This document shows, one piece after another, positions 26,984 to 36,177 of a stretch of 64,000 nucleotides of DNA. Both the position numbers and the translations under genes were made by a program. How positions within the stretch are numbered: the first letter of the stretch is position 1; each line of letters opens with the position of its first letter. The notes under the pieces were generated by a model. That model did no database searches. It was not told the DNA's origin and saw nothing but the letters and a program-made list of their open reading frames with translations. Source of the DNA: Bacteroidota bacterium (GTDB lineage Bacteria; Bacteroidota; Bacteroidia; Flavobacteriales; Flavobacteriaceae); NCBI GenBank assembly GCA_947447375.1, contig CANFJB010000004.1, forward strand, positions 62,001 to 126,000. The letters are read 5' to 3'.

Positions 26984-27643
26984 ATGTCAATAAAAGATAA
27001 TTTACTCAAAATAAAATCCTCATTACCTGAACATGTAACTCTTGTTGCTGTTTCAAAAACCAAACCCGTTGCCGATTTAATGGAAGCTTATAATGCTGGC
27101 CAACGCGTATTTGGAGAAAACAAAATCCAAGAAATGACCGAGAAATGGGAACAAATGCCCAAAGACATTCAATGGCACATGATTGGTCATATTCAAACGA
27201 ATAAGGTGAAATATATGGCGCCATATGTGAGTTTGATTCATGGAGTTGATAGTTTAAAATTATTAGAAGAAATCAACAAACAAGCTTTAAAAAACAATAG
27301 AATAATAGACTGTTTGCTGCAAATTCATATTGCAGAAGAAGAAACAAAGTTTGGTTTGAATGAAGATGAACTAGAAAATTTATTAGCCTCCGAATCATTT
27401 ATAAACTTAAAAAATATCAAAATAGTTGGTTTAATGGGAATGGCAACGTTTACAGAAAACCAAAATCAAATCAAAAAAGAATTCGAACATTTAAAATCGA
27501 TTTTTGACACTAAAAAGTCATTATCAATTGTTAATTGTCATTTGTCAATTCTTTCAATGGGAATGTCGGGCGACTACCAACTTGCAATTGAGTGCGGAAG
27601 TACTATGGTTCGAATTGGAAGTAGTATCTTTGGAGGACGTTAA
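26984..27643 (+). CDS. YggS family pyridoxal phosphate homeostasis protein
   Basis: A 219-aa PLP-binding alanine racemase-fold protein with no known catalysis; it controls free PLP and amino acid pools. The PLP Lys is in LVAVSKTKPV near residue 25, with GENKIQEM, WHMIGHIQTNKVK and the closing GSTMVRIGSSIFG phosphate-binding segment all conserved. The 3' end overlaps the next frame. Confidence 0.93.
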   Translation: MSIKDNLLKIKSSLPEHVTLVAVSKTKPVADLMEAYNAGQRVFGENKIQEMTEKWEQMPKDIQWHMIGHIQTNKVKYMAPYVSLIHGVDSLKLLEEINKQALKNNRIIDCLLQIHIAEEETKFGLNEDELENLLASESFINLKNIKIVGLMGMATFTENQNQIKKEFEHLKSIFDTKKSLSIVNCHLSILSMGMSGDYQLAIECGSTMVRIGSSIFGGR

Positions 27644-29027
27644 TATAAACTTAAACAAAATAACGATTTACTGCATACTCGACATAGAAACCACCGGAGG
27701 ACAATTCAACGAAGAAGGAATTACGGAAATCGCTATCTATAAATTTGACGGCCTCGAAATTGTAGATCAATTTATCAGTTTGGTAAATCCTGAAATCCCT
27801 ATTCAGCCTTTTGTAGTCAAATTAACAGGTATTAATAATGCAATGTTAAGAAGCGCTCCAAAGTTTTATGAAGTCGCAAAACGTATTATTGAAATCACAA
27901 ATGATTGTGTTTTAGTAGCCCACAACACCTCTTTTGATTACCGAATACTTCGAACAGAATTCCGAAGATTAGGATTCGATTTTAATAAGCAAACACTTTG
28001 CACTGTAGAATTATCCCAAAAATTATTACCAGAACAACCTTCACACAGTTTAGGAAAACTAGTTCGCGCTCTAGGAATTCCAATGGCAGACAGACATCGA
28101 GCTAGCGGAGATGCATTGGCAACCCTAAAATTATTTCAATTATTGCTTGCTAAAGACACCGAAAAATCAATAGTTCAAGAGTTAATTAAAACAGAAGTAC
28201 TTAAAGGAATAACTCCAAAATTATATTCAATTATAGAAAGTGTTACTTCAAATACTGGAGTTTATTATATTCATAATGAAGAAGGTAGAATTATATATAT
28301 TGGTAAAAGTAAGAATATTAAAAAACGAATTAACCAACATTTTACCGGTGTTGATAAAAAATCAGTTAAAATACAATCGGAAGTTTTTAAAGTTACATTT
28401 GAAGAAACTGGAAGCGAATTAATTGCTTTGTTGAAAGAAAGTGAAGAAATTAAAATTCATAAACCTATTTATAATCGCGCACAAAGAAAGAACCTATTCA
28501 ACATTGCATTGTATGCCGAAGAAGATAAGAACGGTTACTTAAATTTGAAATTACAAAAAGCCGATGGTCGAAAAAAAGAAATTACTTCGTTTTCAACCAT
28601 GCAAGAAGCTAAAAATACGTTATTCAGAATCACAGCTGACTATCATTTGTGTCAAAAATTAACAGGTTTATATGTGACAAATGACGCCTGTTTCCAATAC
28701 AAAATTAAGGAATGTGATGGCGCCTGTATTGGAAAAATAACGCCTGAAGAATACAATTCGAGAGTTTCAACGTTTATTTCTAAGAATAGTTTTGAAGATC
28801 AAAACATGATTCTGAAAGACAAAGGACGAACAATTCACGAACGCAGTGCAGTTTTAATTGAAAACGGTATTTACAAGGGATATGCGTTTTATGATCTGAA
28901 TTATCAGGTACAAAAAATCGAAATACTTAAGAATATTATTATTCCAATGCAAAATAATCGAGATGCCAGAAATATAATTCAAAGCCAAATTCGTAAAAAT
29001 AAATTATTGAAAATTGTAAAATTTTAA
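27630..29027 (+). CDS. DEDDh exonuclease fused to GIY-YIG (UvrC-like) nuclease
   Basis: A protein of about 465 aa. Residues 15-185 form a DnaQ/epsilon-type 3'-5' exonuclease: DIETTGG (DxE), HNTSFDYRI and HRASGDALAT (HxxxxD). Residues from about 210 form a GIY-YIG domain (GVYYIHNEEGRIIYIGKSK) as in UvrC and Cho, with a UvrC-like Cys-containing middle part. No ATG lies near the exonuclease start; I chose TTG 27630, which overlaps yggS by 14 bases, but a rare start such as ATT 27666 is possible. Likely DNA repair; not the replicative epsilon. Confidence 0.82.
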   Translation: MEDVNINLNKITIYCILDIETTGGQFNEEGITEIAIYKFDGLEIVDQFISLVNPEIPIQPFVVKLTGINNAMLRSAPKFYEVAKRIIEITNDCVLVAHNTSFDYRILRTEFRRLGFDFNKQTLCTVELSQKLLPEQPSHSLGKLVRALGIPMADRHRASGDALATLKLFQLLLAKDTEKSIVQELIKTEVLKGITPKLYSIIESVTSNTGVYYIHNEEGRIIYIGKSKNIKKRINQHFTGVDKKSVKIQSEVFKVTFEETGSELIALLKESEEIKIHKPIYNRAQRKNLFNIALYAEEDKNGYLNLKLQKADGRKKEITSFSTMQEAKNTLFRITADYHLCQKLTGLYVTNDACFQYKIKECDGACIGKITPEEYNSRVSTFISKNSFEDQNMILKDKGRTIHERSAVLIENGIYKGYAFYDLNYQVQKIEILKNIIIPMQNNRDARNIIQSQIRKNKLLKIVKF

Positions 29028-29035
29028 TTTTATTT

Positions 29036-29119
29036 GGAGCTATTTCCGGCTATTCGTTGCAATCCATTTTTTGCTTCGTTCCGAGCAATAAAATGGGATT
29101 TCCACTACTATCCGGGCTA
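29036..29119 (+). repeat. Dispersed hairpin repeat, copy 1
   Basis: Ends read AGCTATTTCCGGCTATTCG on the left and CTATCCGGGCTA on the right, enclosing an imperfect hairpin (29061-29075 with 29084-29100). A second copy in opposite orientation lies at 54111-54176 with near-identical ends but a different hairpin. It sits between the nuclease gene and miaA. It resembles a REP/MITE-like non-coding element of the genus. Confidence 0.6.
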
Positions 29120-29126
29120 AAAAAAT

Positions 29127-30044
29127 ATGAAGTACTTAATCACCATCGTTGGACCAACAGCTATAGGAAAAACTTCCTTAAGTATTGCTTTGGCTCAACA
29201 TTTCAATTGTGAAATTATTTCCTGTGATAGCCGACAATTTTTTAAGGAAATTAGCATTGGTACCGCTGTTCCCAACGAATTAGAGCTTTCATCTGCAAAA
29301 CATCATTTTATACATAACAAATCGATATTTGAAAGTTATAACGTGGGTGACTTTGAAAAAGAAGCCATTTCAAAACTTAACGAACTTTATAAAACCAATG
29401 ATTTTGCAATACTTGTTGGAGGTTCAGGATTGTACGTAGACGCAATTTTAAAAGGTTTTGATGATATTCCAGAAATTGATAAAAGCATTCGAGATGCTGT
29501 GATGTCAGAATTTGAAACAAACGGAATTGGCTATTTACAAGAATACTTAAAAAAACTAGATCCAAATTATTACGCAGAACTAACTCAGAAAAATCCACAA
29601 ACACTTTTAAATCCACAAAGAATGATGCGTTTCGTGGAAGTTTGCATTGGAACTGGAAAACCTTATTCTTCCTTTATTAATCAGAAGAAAAATCAAAGAA
29701 GCTTCACTCCTATTCTAATTGGTTTAGAAGCAAAAAGAGAAGTAATTTATAACCGAATAAACCAACGCGTAGACATAATGATGAACGAGGGATTATTGGC
29801 GGAAGCCAAAAAAGTGTATCCACAAAAAGACTTAAATGCATTACAAACAGTTGGTTACAAAGAATTATTTAGTTATTTTGATAATGAAATAGCATTAGAA
29901 TTTGCAATAGAGGAAATTAAAAAAAATACACGTCGATTTGCAAAAAGGCAACTTACATGGTTTAAAAGAAACCCAGAAACTAAATGGTTTGAATACGATG
30001 TAAACAAAGAAGAAATCATAGAATTCATAAATAATAAAATTTAA
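29127..30044 (+). CDS. miaA: tRNA dimethylallyltransferase
   Basis: Adds the dimethylallyl group to A37 of tRNAs reading UNN codons (305 aa). The P-loop VGPTAIGKTSLS is at residues 8-19, SCDSRQF (Asp general base) near 33, and LVGGSGLYVDAI near 95 are all diagnostic. It lies 7 bases after the hairpin repeat and directly before the thioesterase gene (one base apart). Confidence 0.96.
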   Translation: MKYLITIVGPTAIGKTSLSIALAQHFNCEIISCDSRQFFKEISIGTAVPNELELSSAKHHFIHNKSIFESYNVGDFEKEAISKLNELYKTNDFAILVGGSGLYVDAILKGFDDIPEIDKSIRDAVMSEFETNGIGYLQEYLKKLDPNYYAELTQKNPQTLLNPQRMMRFVEVCIGTGKPYSSFINQKKNQRSFTPILIGLEAKREVIYNRINQRVDIMMNEGLLAEAKKVYPQKDLNALQTVGYKELFSYFDNEIALEFAIEEIKKNTRRFAKRQLTWFKRNPETKWFEYDVNKEEIIEFINNKI

Positions 30045-30045
30045 T

Positions 30046-30786
30046 ATGCCGATTTCAAGTCAATTTACATCCGTTTTAAGCAAAGATTGGGAAATCAATT
30101 TTACACAATGCAATCCAAACGGCAATTTAAAATACACCGATTTATGTAATTTAATTCAGCTAACTGCTGCTGCTCATTCGGAATTGGGTGGAATCAGTTT
30201 CTCTGATATGCAGGAATTTAATCAAGCTTGGGTTTTAAGTAGAATGCGAGTTGAAATTACAGAATTACCGAAATGGAAAGACGTAATCACAATTAATACT
30301 TGGATCAATAGTCTTGAAAATTCTCGTTCTGTCAGAGCTATTGAGGTTCTTTTAAATGGAAGAAAAATTATAGGATGCGAAACTTTCTGGGTGGTATTCA
30401 ATACTAAAATTAGAAGACCTGAAGAATTAAAACTACCTATTTCTCACTTTGAATTATTTCCAGAAAGAAAAACTGCAAAAATTAGTTTTTCAAAAATAAT
30501 AGCTGGTGATTCCTTAGAAAAAATCAATAAAAAAGAAGTTGTATTATCCGATTTAGATATTGTAAATCATGTCAACAATGTGAAATATCTAGAATGGTGC
30601 TTAGATTATTTAAACACTGAAATAATCTTGAAACAACAAATAGAATCATTTGAAATGAACTTCTTAAAAGAACTTTCACTGAAAGACAATATTGAAATCA
30701 ATAAATGCGAGGATTCAAATAAAATTCAATTTACAATCACAAAAGAAGAGAAAACTTGTTTTGCTTTAGAAATTAATTTAAAATAA
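30046..30786 (+). CDS. Acyl-ACP thioesterase
   Basis: A 246-aa double hot-dog-fold thioesterase of the FatA/FatB-like family found in bacteria; releases free fatty acids from acyl carrier protein. The N-terminal repeat contains NPNGNLKYTDLCNLIQ and the second the SDLDIVNHVNNVKYLEWCLD block with the catalytic Asn/His pair typical of plant-type enzymes. Adjacent to miaA by one base, followed by a terminator. Confidence 0.85.
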   Translation: MPISSQFTSVLSKDWEINFTQCNPNGNLKYTDLCNLIQLTAAAHSELGGISFSDMQEFNQAWVLSRMRVEITELPKWKDVITINTWINSLENSRSVRAIEVLLNGRKIIGCETFWVVFNTKIRRPEELKLPISHFELFPERKTAKISFSKIIAGDSLEKINKKEVVLSDLDIVNHVNNVKYLEWCLDYLNTEIILKQQIESFEMNFLKELSLKDNIEINKCEDSNKIQFTITKEEKTCFALEINLK

Positions 30787-30811
30787 AAAACTCCGATTTC
30801 TCGGAGTTTTT
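30784..30811. terminator. Bidirectional terminator
   Basis: Stem AAAAACTCCGA/TCGGAGTTTTT with a short loop, flanked by A-run and T-run, between the thioesterase gene and the convergent response regulator gene. Confidence 0.9.
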
Positions 30812-30815
30812 AAAT

Positions 30816-31535
30816 TTATTTATCTGAAACTTTGTTTTTTATTACCAATCTAAAGCCTTCACCGTGAATATTTAAAATTTCAACATTGGCATCCGGTTTT
30901 AAGTATTTTCTCAGTTTGGCAATATAAACGTCCATACTTCTTGAAGTAAAGTAATTGTCGTCTCTCCAAATTTTCGTTAATGCTAACTCTCTCGGCATTA
31001 AGTCGTTTTCATAAAGTACTAATAACTTAAGTAATTCATTTTCCTTAGGAGATAATTTTATCGATTCTTGGTCTTTAAAGGTCAAGAAACGTAATTTAGA
31101 ATTCAAGTGAAATGCACCAACTTGAAATTCAAACTTAGTAGCATCCGTTTTTGTATCTGTTGCTTTTCTTTGAATAATTGCTCGGATTTTCATTAACAAA
31201 ACCTCAGAATCAAATGGCTTATTTAAATAATCATCTGCACCAACTTTATATCCTTTCAACACATCCTCTTTCATAGATTTTGCTGTTAAAAAAACAATAG
31301 GCACTTCCTTATTTTTTTCTCTAATTTCTTTTGCAAGTGTATACCCGTCTTTATAAGGCATCATTACGTCAAGAATACATAAATCGTAGGTGTCTTTTTT
31401 GAATTTCTCAAAGCCTTCCATACCATTTTTTGCCAATGTAACATCAAAATCATTTAGCATTAAATAGTCTTTTAAAATGGCTCCGAAATTTTGATCGTCT
31501 TCTACTAAAAGAATTTTTTTGTTGTCTGTTTCCAT
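30816..31535 (-). CDS. OmpR-family response regulator
   Basis: A 239-aa two-component regulator. The receiver (residues 7-120) has the acidic pair (VEDDQ), phospho-acceptor Asp near 55 in CILDVMMPYKDGY, the Thr/Lys switch (FLTAKS, LNKPFD). The C-terminal winged helix (about 140-235) is OmpR type. It lies 7 bases downstream of its histidine kinase gene. The pair resembles RprX/RprY of Bacteroides; the regulon is unknown. Confidence 0.92.
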   Translation of the reverse strand: METDNKKILLVEDDQNFGAILKDYLMLNDFDVTLAKNGMEGFEKFKKDTYDLCILDVMMPYKDGYTLAKEIREKNKEVPIVFLTAKSMKEDVLKGYKVGADDYLNKPFDSEVLLMKIRAIIQRKATDTKTDATKFEFQVGAFHLNSKLRFLTFKDQESIKLSPKENELLKLLVLYENDLMPRELALTKIWRDDNYFTSRSMDVYIAKLRKYLKPDANVEILNIHGEGFRLVIKNKVSDK

Positions 31536-31542
31536 AATATTA

Positions 31543-33126
31543 TTAATTAATTAGTGGTAATTTTATTATAAATGTACTTCCTTTTCCTTTTTCGCTTTCT
31601 ACATAAACTTCACCGTCATGATTTTCTACAATTTTCTTAACATACGCCAATCCTAATCCGTGGCCTTTTACATTGTGTAAATCTCCAGTGTGTTCTCTGT
31701 AGAACTTTTCAAATATTCTCTTTTGAGCAACTTTACTCATTCCAGCCCCTTGGTCTTTTATTTTAACTATAATGAAATCTTTTACGTTTTCAGTATAAAT
31801 ATCAATCACAGGTGTTTCAGGTGAATATTTAATTGCATTATCCAATATATTTACAATTACATTTGTAAAATGAACGTCATTCAATAAAACTGATGTTCTC
31901 GTCGCATCAAAATGAGTTGTAATTGTACCTTGACGGTCTTCAATAATCAAATTAATATGCTCAACTGCCTCATCAATAATATCATGTAAGTTGTTGTTTT
32001 CCTTATTGATTTCTAATTCTCTTTTTTCTAATTTAGATATTCGTAAAACATTTTCAACTTGCGCATGCATTCTCTTGTTTTCATCCCTTATCATTTGCAA
32101 ATAGCGCTGAACTTTTTCCTTGTCGTCAATTATCTTAGGATTTTTGATCGCATCTAAAGCCAAATTAATCGTTGCAATTGGTGTTTTAAATTCATGCGTC
32201 ATATTATTAATGAAATCTGTTTTAATTTCAGAAATCTGTCTTTGACGAATCAATTGATTTAAAGCACTGGAGTAAGCAATAATAATAATCAATGTAAATA
32301 TTATTGACAATACCGTTATTCCTAACAATTCCGAAAATAAAAATGTCTTTTTATGCGGAAAACTAACCAATAATTGATAAGAACTTGTGCCTTCATTGTC
32401 TGTAAAAACAGGAATTGAATAGGTATTGTGTTTGTCGTAATTAAATTTTTCAGATTTAATTTTGGTCGCTAATCCATTACTATAAATTCCATATTCAAAA
32501 GGCGTTTTTATACCAAACTCATCCAACTCATTCAACAATAATTTTTGAAGAATTTCATTTGAAACTCGTTCTTGAATAGGCATTGTTGAAGCAATATCTT
32601 TAAAGAAAATTTCAAACTGTGCGTTATCTAAAATATCTAAACTACCTGATTTTTGAATTTTAGAATCGGGCATTATACTATTTTGAACAGACGAATTGTC
32701 TATTTTATTATCATTATATATTTCAGTAGTCCTTTTGGAAGAAAAACTTTTCAACTTAACACTATCCACTTTTTTATTAAAAATGGAAGATGAAATTGAA
32801 TAATCTTCGGCAATTATACTGTTAGAATAGATTATCGTTTCATTGGTTTCAGTATTCTTTTGAACGTAATAAAACTCTAGTAAATCCTTCTTTTGTGGAG
32901 CCTTTCCAGTACTGTCCTTGAAACGATTGTATTTGTCGTAAAAACTATATGCTTCTCTTTTTTGTAATTTATCAGAAACATTTACAATCGCTTGCTGAAC
33001 GTGAAAACGGAATTGCTCATCATTATTCTGAAATGAAGAATTAAACCAATAAACTTGTACCAATATTATCCCAATTAGGGACAAACTCATTAGTACAATT
33101 AGTAAACGGAAAAATAATTTATTCAT
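31543..33126 (-). CDS. Sensor histidine kinase
   Basis: A 527-aa membrane kinase: an N-terminal helix (about 5-28), a roughly 230-residue periplasmic region, a second helix (about 262-288), then HisKA with the H-box MTHEFKTPIATIN (His near 309) and an HATPase_c domain (NILDNAIKYS, IKDQGAGM, GHGLGLAYVKKI). The sensor region has no domain I recognise. Start chosen at the ATG one codon inside the longer TTG frame. Co-transcribed with the response regulator gene. Confidence 0.92.
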   Translation of the reverse strand: MNKLFFRLLIVLMSLSLIGIILVQVYWFNSSFQNNDEQFRFHVQQAIVNVSDKLQKREAYSFYDKYNRFKDSTGKAPQKKDLLEFYYVQKNTETNETIIYSNSIIAEDYSISSSIFNKKVDSVKLKSFSSKRTTEIYNDNKIDNSSVQNSIMPDSKIQKSGSLDILDNAQFEIFFKDIASTMPIQERVSNEILQKLLLNELDEFGIKTPFEYGIYSNGLATKIKSEKFNYDKHNTYSIPVFTDNEGTSSYQLLVSFPHKKTFLFSELLGITVLSIIFTLIIIIAYSSALNQLIRQRQISEIKTDFINNMTHEFKTPIATINLALDAIKNPKIIDDKEKVQRYLQMIRDENKRMHAQVENVLRISKLEKRELEINKENNNLHDIIDEAVEHINLIIEDRQGTITTHFDATRTSVLLNDVHFTNVIVNILDNAIKYSPETPVIDIYTENVKDFIIVKIKDQGAGMSKVAQKRIFEKFYREHTGDLHNVKGHGLGLAYVKKIVENHDGEVYVESEKGKGSTFIIKLPLIN

Positions 33127-33196
33127 CAATCAAATTTAATATTTTAACATTTATTCTATTAATATATTAACCAAACATTAACAATTTAAGCTTTTT

Positions 33197-33781
33197 TTAG
33201 TAATTTAATAAAATTTTAATACAATCTTCTGTTTGTGCACACGCTTTTTCAATATCTTGATTATCAATAACATAATCACTCTTGTTTTTACGCATTTCAT
33301 CGGTCCATTGATTGTTAATTCTAGACACCACTTCGTCAAAAGTTAAGTGATCTCTTTCAATAACTCTTTGAATTCTCATTTCTTGAGGAGCAGAAATGGA
33401 AATTATCGCATCGCAATCTTTATAACTTCCGCTTTCAAATAAAATTGCTGCTTCTTTTATTATAAGTGGTGAATTTTTATTTGCTTTAAGCCAATTCTCA
33501 AAATCAACTTTTACTGCAGGATGAATTATTTTATTGAGTAACTTTAATTGTTCCGGATTATTAAAAACGAGTTTTGCTAATTTATCTTTGTCAAACAATT
33601 CGTTTGTAAAAACAACATTACCAAAAGCAGATTTTAGTGAATCAATTGTTTCAGGTAAATAAAGGATTTTTTTTGCTTGATCATCAGAATTATAAACTGG
33701 AATTCCTATCGATTTTAAATGATTCGCTATCGTGGTTTTCCCACTTCCTATTCCGCCAGTTAATCCAATGATTTTTGTCAT
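33197..33781 (-). CDS. coaE: Dephospho-CoA kinase
   Basis: Last enzyme of coenzyme A synthesis (194 aa): phosphorylates dephospho-CoA with ATP. P-loop GLTGGIGSGKTTI at residues 6-18, then NSDDQAKKI and the PLIIKEAAILFESG block. Its start overlaps the stop of the glycosyltransferase gene by four bases (ATGA), implying translational coupling. The other CoA genes here, coaBC, lie 5 kb away. Confidence 0.95.
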   Translation of the reverse strand: MTKIIGLTGGIGSGKTTIANHLKSIGIPVYNSDDQAKKILYLPETIDSLKSAFGNVVFTNELFDKDKLAKLVFNNPEQLKLLNKIIHPAVKVDFENWLKANKNSPLIIKEAAILFESGSYKDCDAIISISAPQEMRIQRVIERDHLTFDEVVSRINNQWTDEMRKNKSDYVIDNQDIEKACAQTEDCIKILLNY

Positions 33782-34776
33782 TTCTTAAAGAATAATTCAG
33801 GATAAGCTTGTTCTGGTTGTTGTTTTAAAATTATAATTTTAATGAATGATTCTAAAAACCCAAAACCGTAACCTGAAAATTGTTTCCAAGCAGCTTTAAC
33901 AGAAAAATAGCCAACAATAAAGTTTCTAGATTTATAGGTTGAAACCAAAAACAAAATAAAAAAGTAAATAAAATAAAGTTTTAGAAGCATATCCTGAGCA
34001 AATATTAATAAGAAAATTGAAAAATAAAATCCAATAATAAAAATGGTTGGTAAAAAAAAAGTGATCTTATTGTATTCTGGATACCAACTATTTAAAATAG
34101 GTCTGGCTTTACCAAATTTATTAACCTGAAGATAAAATTTATCCCAATCGATTCGTCTTTTGTGATAAACAAATGCCTCAGAAAATAGTTTCGTTTCAAA
34201 ACCTAATTTCCACAATCTAATTGATAAATCTGGGTCTTCACCCGGGTGAATATTACCAAAACCTCCTGAAGTTTCAAAAGCTTTTTTCGACAAACCCATA
34301 TTAAAACTACGAGGTTGGAAACGATCAATTGTTTCAGATCCTCCGCGAATCCCACCAGTTGTAAGAAACGAAGTCATTGTAAAATCTATAGCTTTTTGAA
34401 TGTTTGTAAAACTAGCCATCGCACGATCAGGACCACCAAAACAATCAACATATTCTTGTATTAATTGTTTTGAAACTTCTGACAAATAGTTTTTTGGAAT
34501 AATACAATCGGAATCAAAAATCAAAAAATACTCGCCCTTTGCCTTTTTCATTCCATAATTTCTAGAATCACCAGGTCCTGTATTTTCTTTATTATAATAG
34601 GATATATTTAATTTGTTATTAAATGAATCAATCACATTTTCGCAAGTCAAACTTGAGCCATCTTCAATAATAACCACTTCAAAATCTTCTTTATAGTCAG
34701 TTTCAACTAAACTACCTAGAAGTTCTTTTATCTCGTCAGGACGATTATAAACGGGAATAATTATTGAAAAATACAT
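33778..34776 (-). CDS. Family 2 glycosyltransferase, membrane-anchored
   Basis: A 332-aa GT-A fold glycosyltransferase. The N-terminal domain carries SIIIPVYNRPDEI, the DSD (DxD-like) nucleotide-sugar motif in LIFDSDCII near residue 92, and the PGEDPDLSIRLWKLG acceptor block. Two to three hydrophobic helices follow residue 230, so it sits on the inner membrane. Acceptor and sugar are unknown; envelope polysaccharide or lipid glycosylation is likely. First gene of a pair with coaE. Confidence 0.88.
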   Translation of the reverse strand: MYFSIIIPVYNRPDEIKELLGSLVETDYKEDFEVVIIEDGSSLTCENVIDSFNNKLNISYYNKENTGPGDSRNYGMKKAKGEYFLIFDSDCIIPKNYLSEVSKQLIQEYVDCFGGPDRAMASFTNIQKAIDFTMTSFLTTGGIRGGSETIDRFQPRSFNMGLSKKAFETSGGFGNIHPGEDPDLSIRLWKLGFETKLFSEAFVYHKRRIDWDKFYLQVNKFGKARPILNSWYPEYNKITFFLPTIFIIGFYFSIFLLIFAQDMLLKLYFIYFFILFLVSTYKSRNFIVGYFSVKAAWKQFSGYGFGFLESFIKIIILKQQPEQAYPELFFKK

Positions 34777-34857
34777 TTCTATTATTTGTTTTTATTTTAA
34801 TTTACAAATATAATTCTAATATCTATTAAGTATTATAATTGTGTATAAAAATTAAAA

Positions 34858-34902
34858 GCCACAAATTCAAAGGATATTTTCGTAAACCTCTGTATTTGTG
34901 GC
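34858..34902 (-). terminator. Probable fabV terminator
   Basis: Arms GCCACAAAT (34858-34866) and ATTTGTGGC (34894-34902) pair perfectly across a 27-base loop, and a U-rich tail follows on the minus strand. It lies about 20 bases past the fabV stop. Confidence 0.6.
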
Positions 34903-34921
34903 GTATTAAAATTAAATATTT

Positions 34922-36112
34922 TTAAGAAATACTTGAGATTGCAACCATTTCGTTAGTGTCAGCTTGATAATCCACACCATCAAATCCGAAACCAAATAAA
35001 TTATGAAAATCACTTGTATAACCTTTTAAATCTCCAATATTTGGTAAAGATTCTGTTGTGGCTTCTTTCCACAACTTAGCCACTTTTTCTTGTACATCAT
35101 CTCTCATTTCCCAATCATCAATTCTAATTCTACCTTTGTCATCAGTTGGAATTTCAGAACCTGTATACAATCTATGTTCAAATAAACGTTGGATTTGTTC
35201 AATACAGCCTTCGTGAATTCCTTCCTCTTTCATTATTTTATACAATAAAGAAATATACAATGGAATTACTGGAATTGCAGAACTTGCTTGAGTTACCAAA
35301 GCTTTATTCACCGAAACATAAGCCTTACAATTGACACTTTCTAATTGTTTAGTAATTTCAAAAGCTGTCGCTTCCAAATGATCTTTTGCACGACCAATTG
35401 TTCCTTTTCTATAAACCGCTTCTGTAACTTCCGGTCCTATATAAGAATAGGCTAAAGTCAATGCATCATTAGCTAAAACTCCTGCCTCATTTAAAGCATT
35501 CATCCACATTTGCCAATCTTCACCACCCATTACAACAACAGTATTGTCAATATCTTCTTGATTAGCAGGCTCAATTGAAACTTCTGTAACGTTACCTGTA
35601 TGGAAATCAACTGTTTTATTTGTAAATGTACTTCCAATTGGTTTAAGTACAGAACGGTGCAAAATACCTGTGTTTGGATTTAATCTAACTGGTGATGCTA
35701 AACTATAAATAACCAAATCAATTTGTCCTAAATCGGCTTTAATTAAATCAATAGTTTGTTGTTTTATTTCATTAGAAAAAGCATCGCCATTGATACTTTT
35801 TGCATACAATCCAGATTCATGAGCTAATTTTTCAAAAGCTGCTGAATTATACCAACCTGGAGAAGCTGTTTTTCCTTCAGTTGGTGGTTTTTCAAAAAAC
35901 ACTCCAATTGTTGAAGCATTTGAACCAAAAGCACTTGTAATTCTTGATGCTAAACCAAATCCTGTTGATGCTCCAATTACTAATACTTTTTTAGCACCAT
36001 CAATTGATCCTTTAGATTTAACATATTCAATTTGATTTTTTACGCTTTGCTCACAACCTTTTGGATGTGCTGTTAAGCAAATAAACCCTCTCATTCTTGG
36101 TTCTATGATCAT
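34922..36112 (-). CDS. fabV: Trans-2-enoyl-ACP reductase FabV
   Basis: Reduces enoyl-ACP/CoA in the last step of fatty acid elongation (396 aa, the usual size). The N-terminus MIIEPRMRGFICLTAHPKGC is diagnostic, the Rossmann motif is VIGASTGFGLASR near residue 46-58, and the Tyr-x8-Lys active site is within the AYSYIGPEVTEAVYRKGTIG block near 235. FabV enzymes are typically insensitive to triclosan. It has its own -7 box and terminator. Confidence 0.95.
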   Translation of the reverse strand: MIIEPRMRGFICLTAHPKGCEQSVKNQIEYVKSKGSIDGAKKVLVIGASTGFGLASRITSAFGSNASTIGVFFEKPPTEGKTASPGWYNSAAFEKLAHESGLYAKSINGDAFSNEIKQQTIDLIKADLGQIDLVIYSLASPVRLNPNTGILHRSVLKPIGSTFTNKTVDFHTGNVTEVSIEPANQEDIDNTVVVMGGEDWQMWMNALNEAGVLANDALTLAYSYIGPEVTEAVYRKGTIGRAKDHLEATAFEITKQLESVNCKAYVSVNKALVTQASSAIPVIPLYISLLYKIMKEEGIHEGCIEQIQRLFEHRLYTGSEIPTDDKGRIRIDDWEMRDDVQEKVAKLWKEATTESLPNIGDLKGYTSDFHNLFGFGFDGVDYQADTNEMVAISSIS

Positions 36113-36160
36113 TTTTTTATTTTAATCTAATTAATAATAGTAGTTGTATTGATTGTGTTG

Positions 36161-36168
36161 CAAAATTA
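36161..36168 (-). promoter_or_regulatory. -7 box of fabV
   Basis: On the minus strand TAATTTTG, 48 bases before the fabV ATG; it lies just beyond the 3' end of recN. Confidence 0.45.
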
Positions 36169-36177
36169 TAAAAATAT

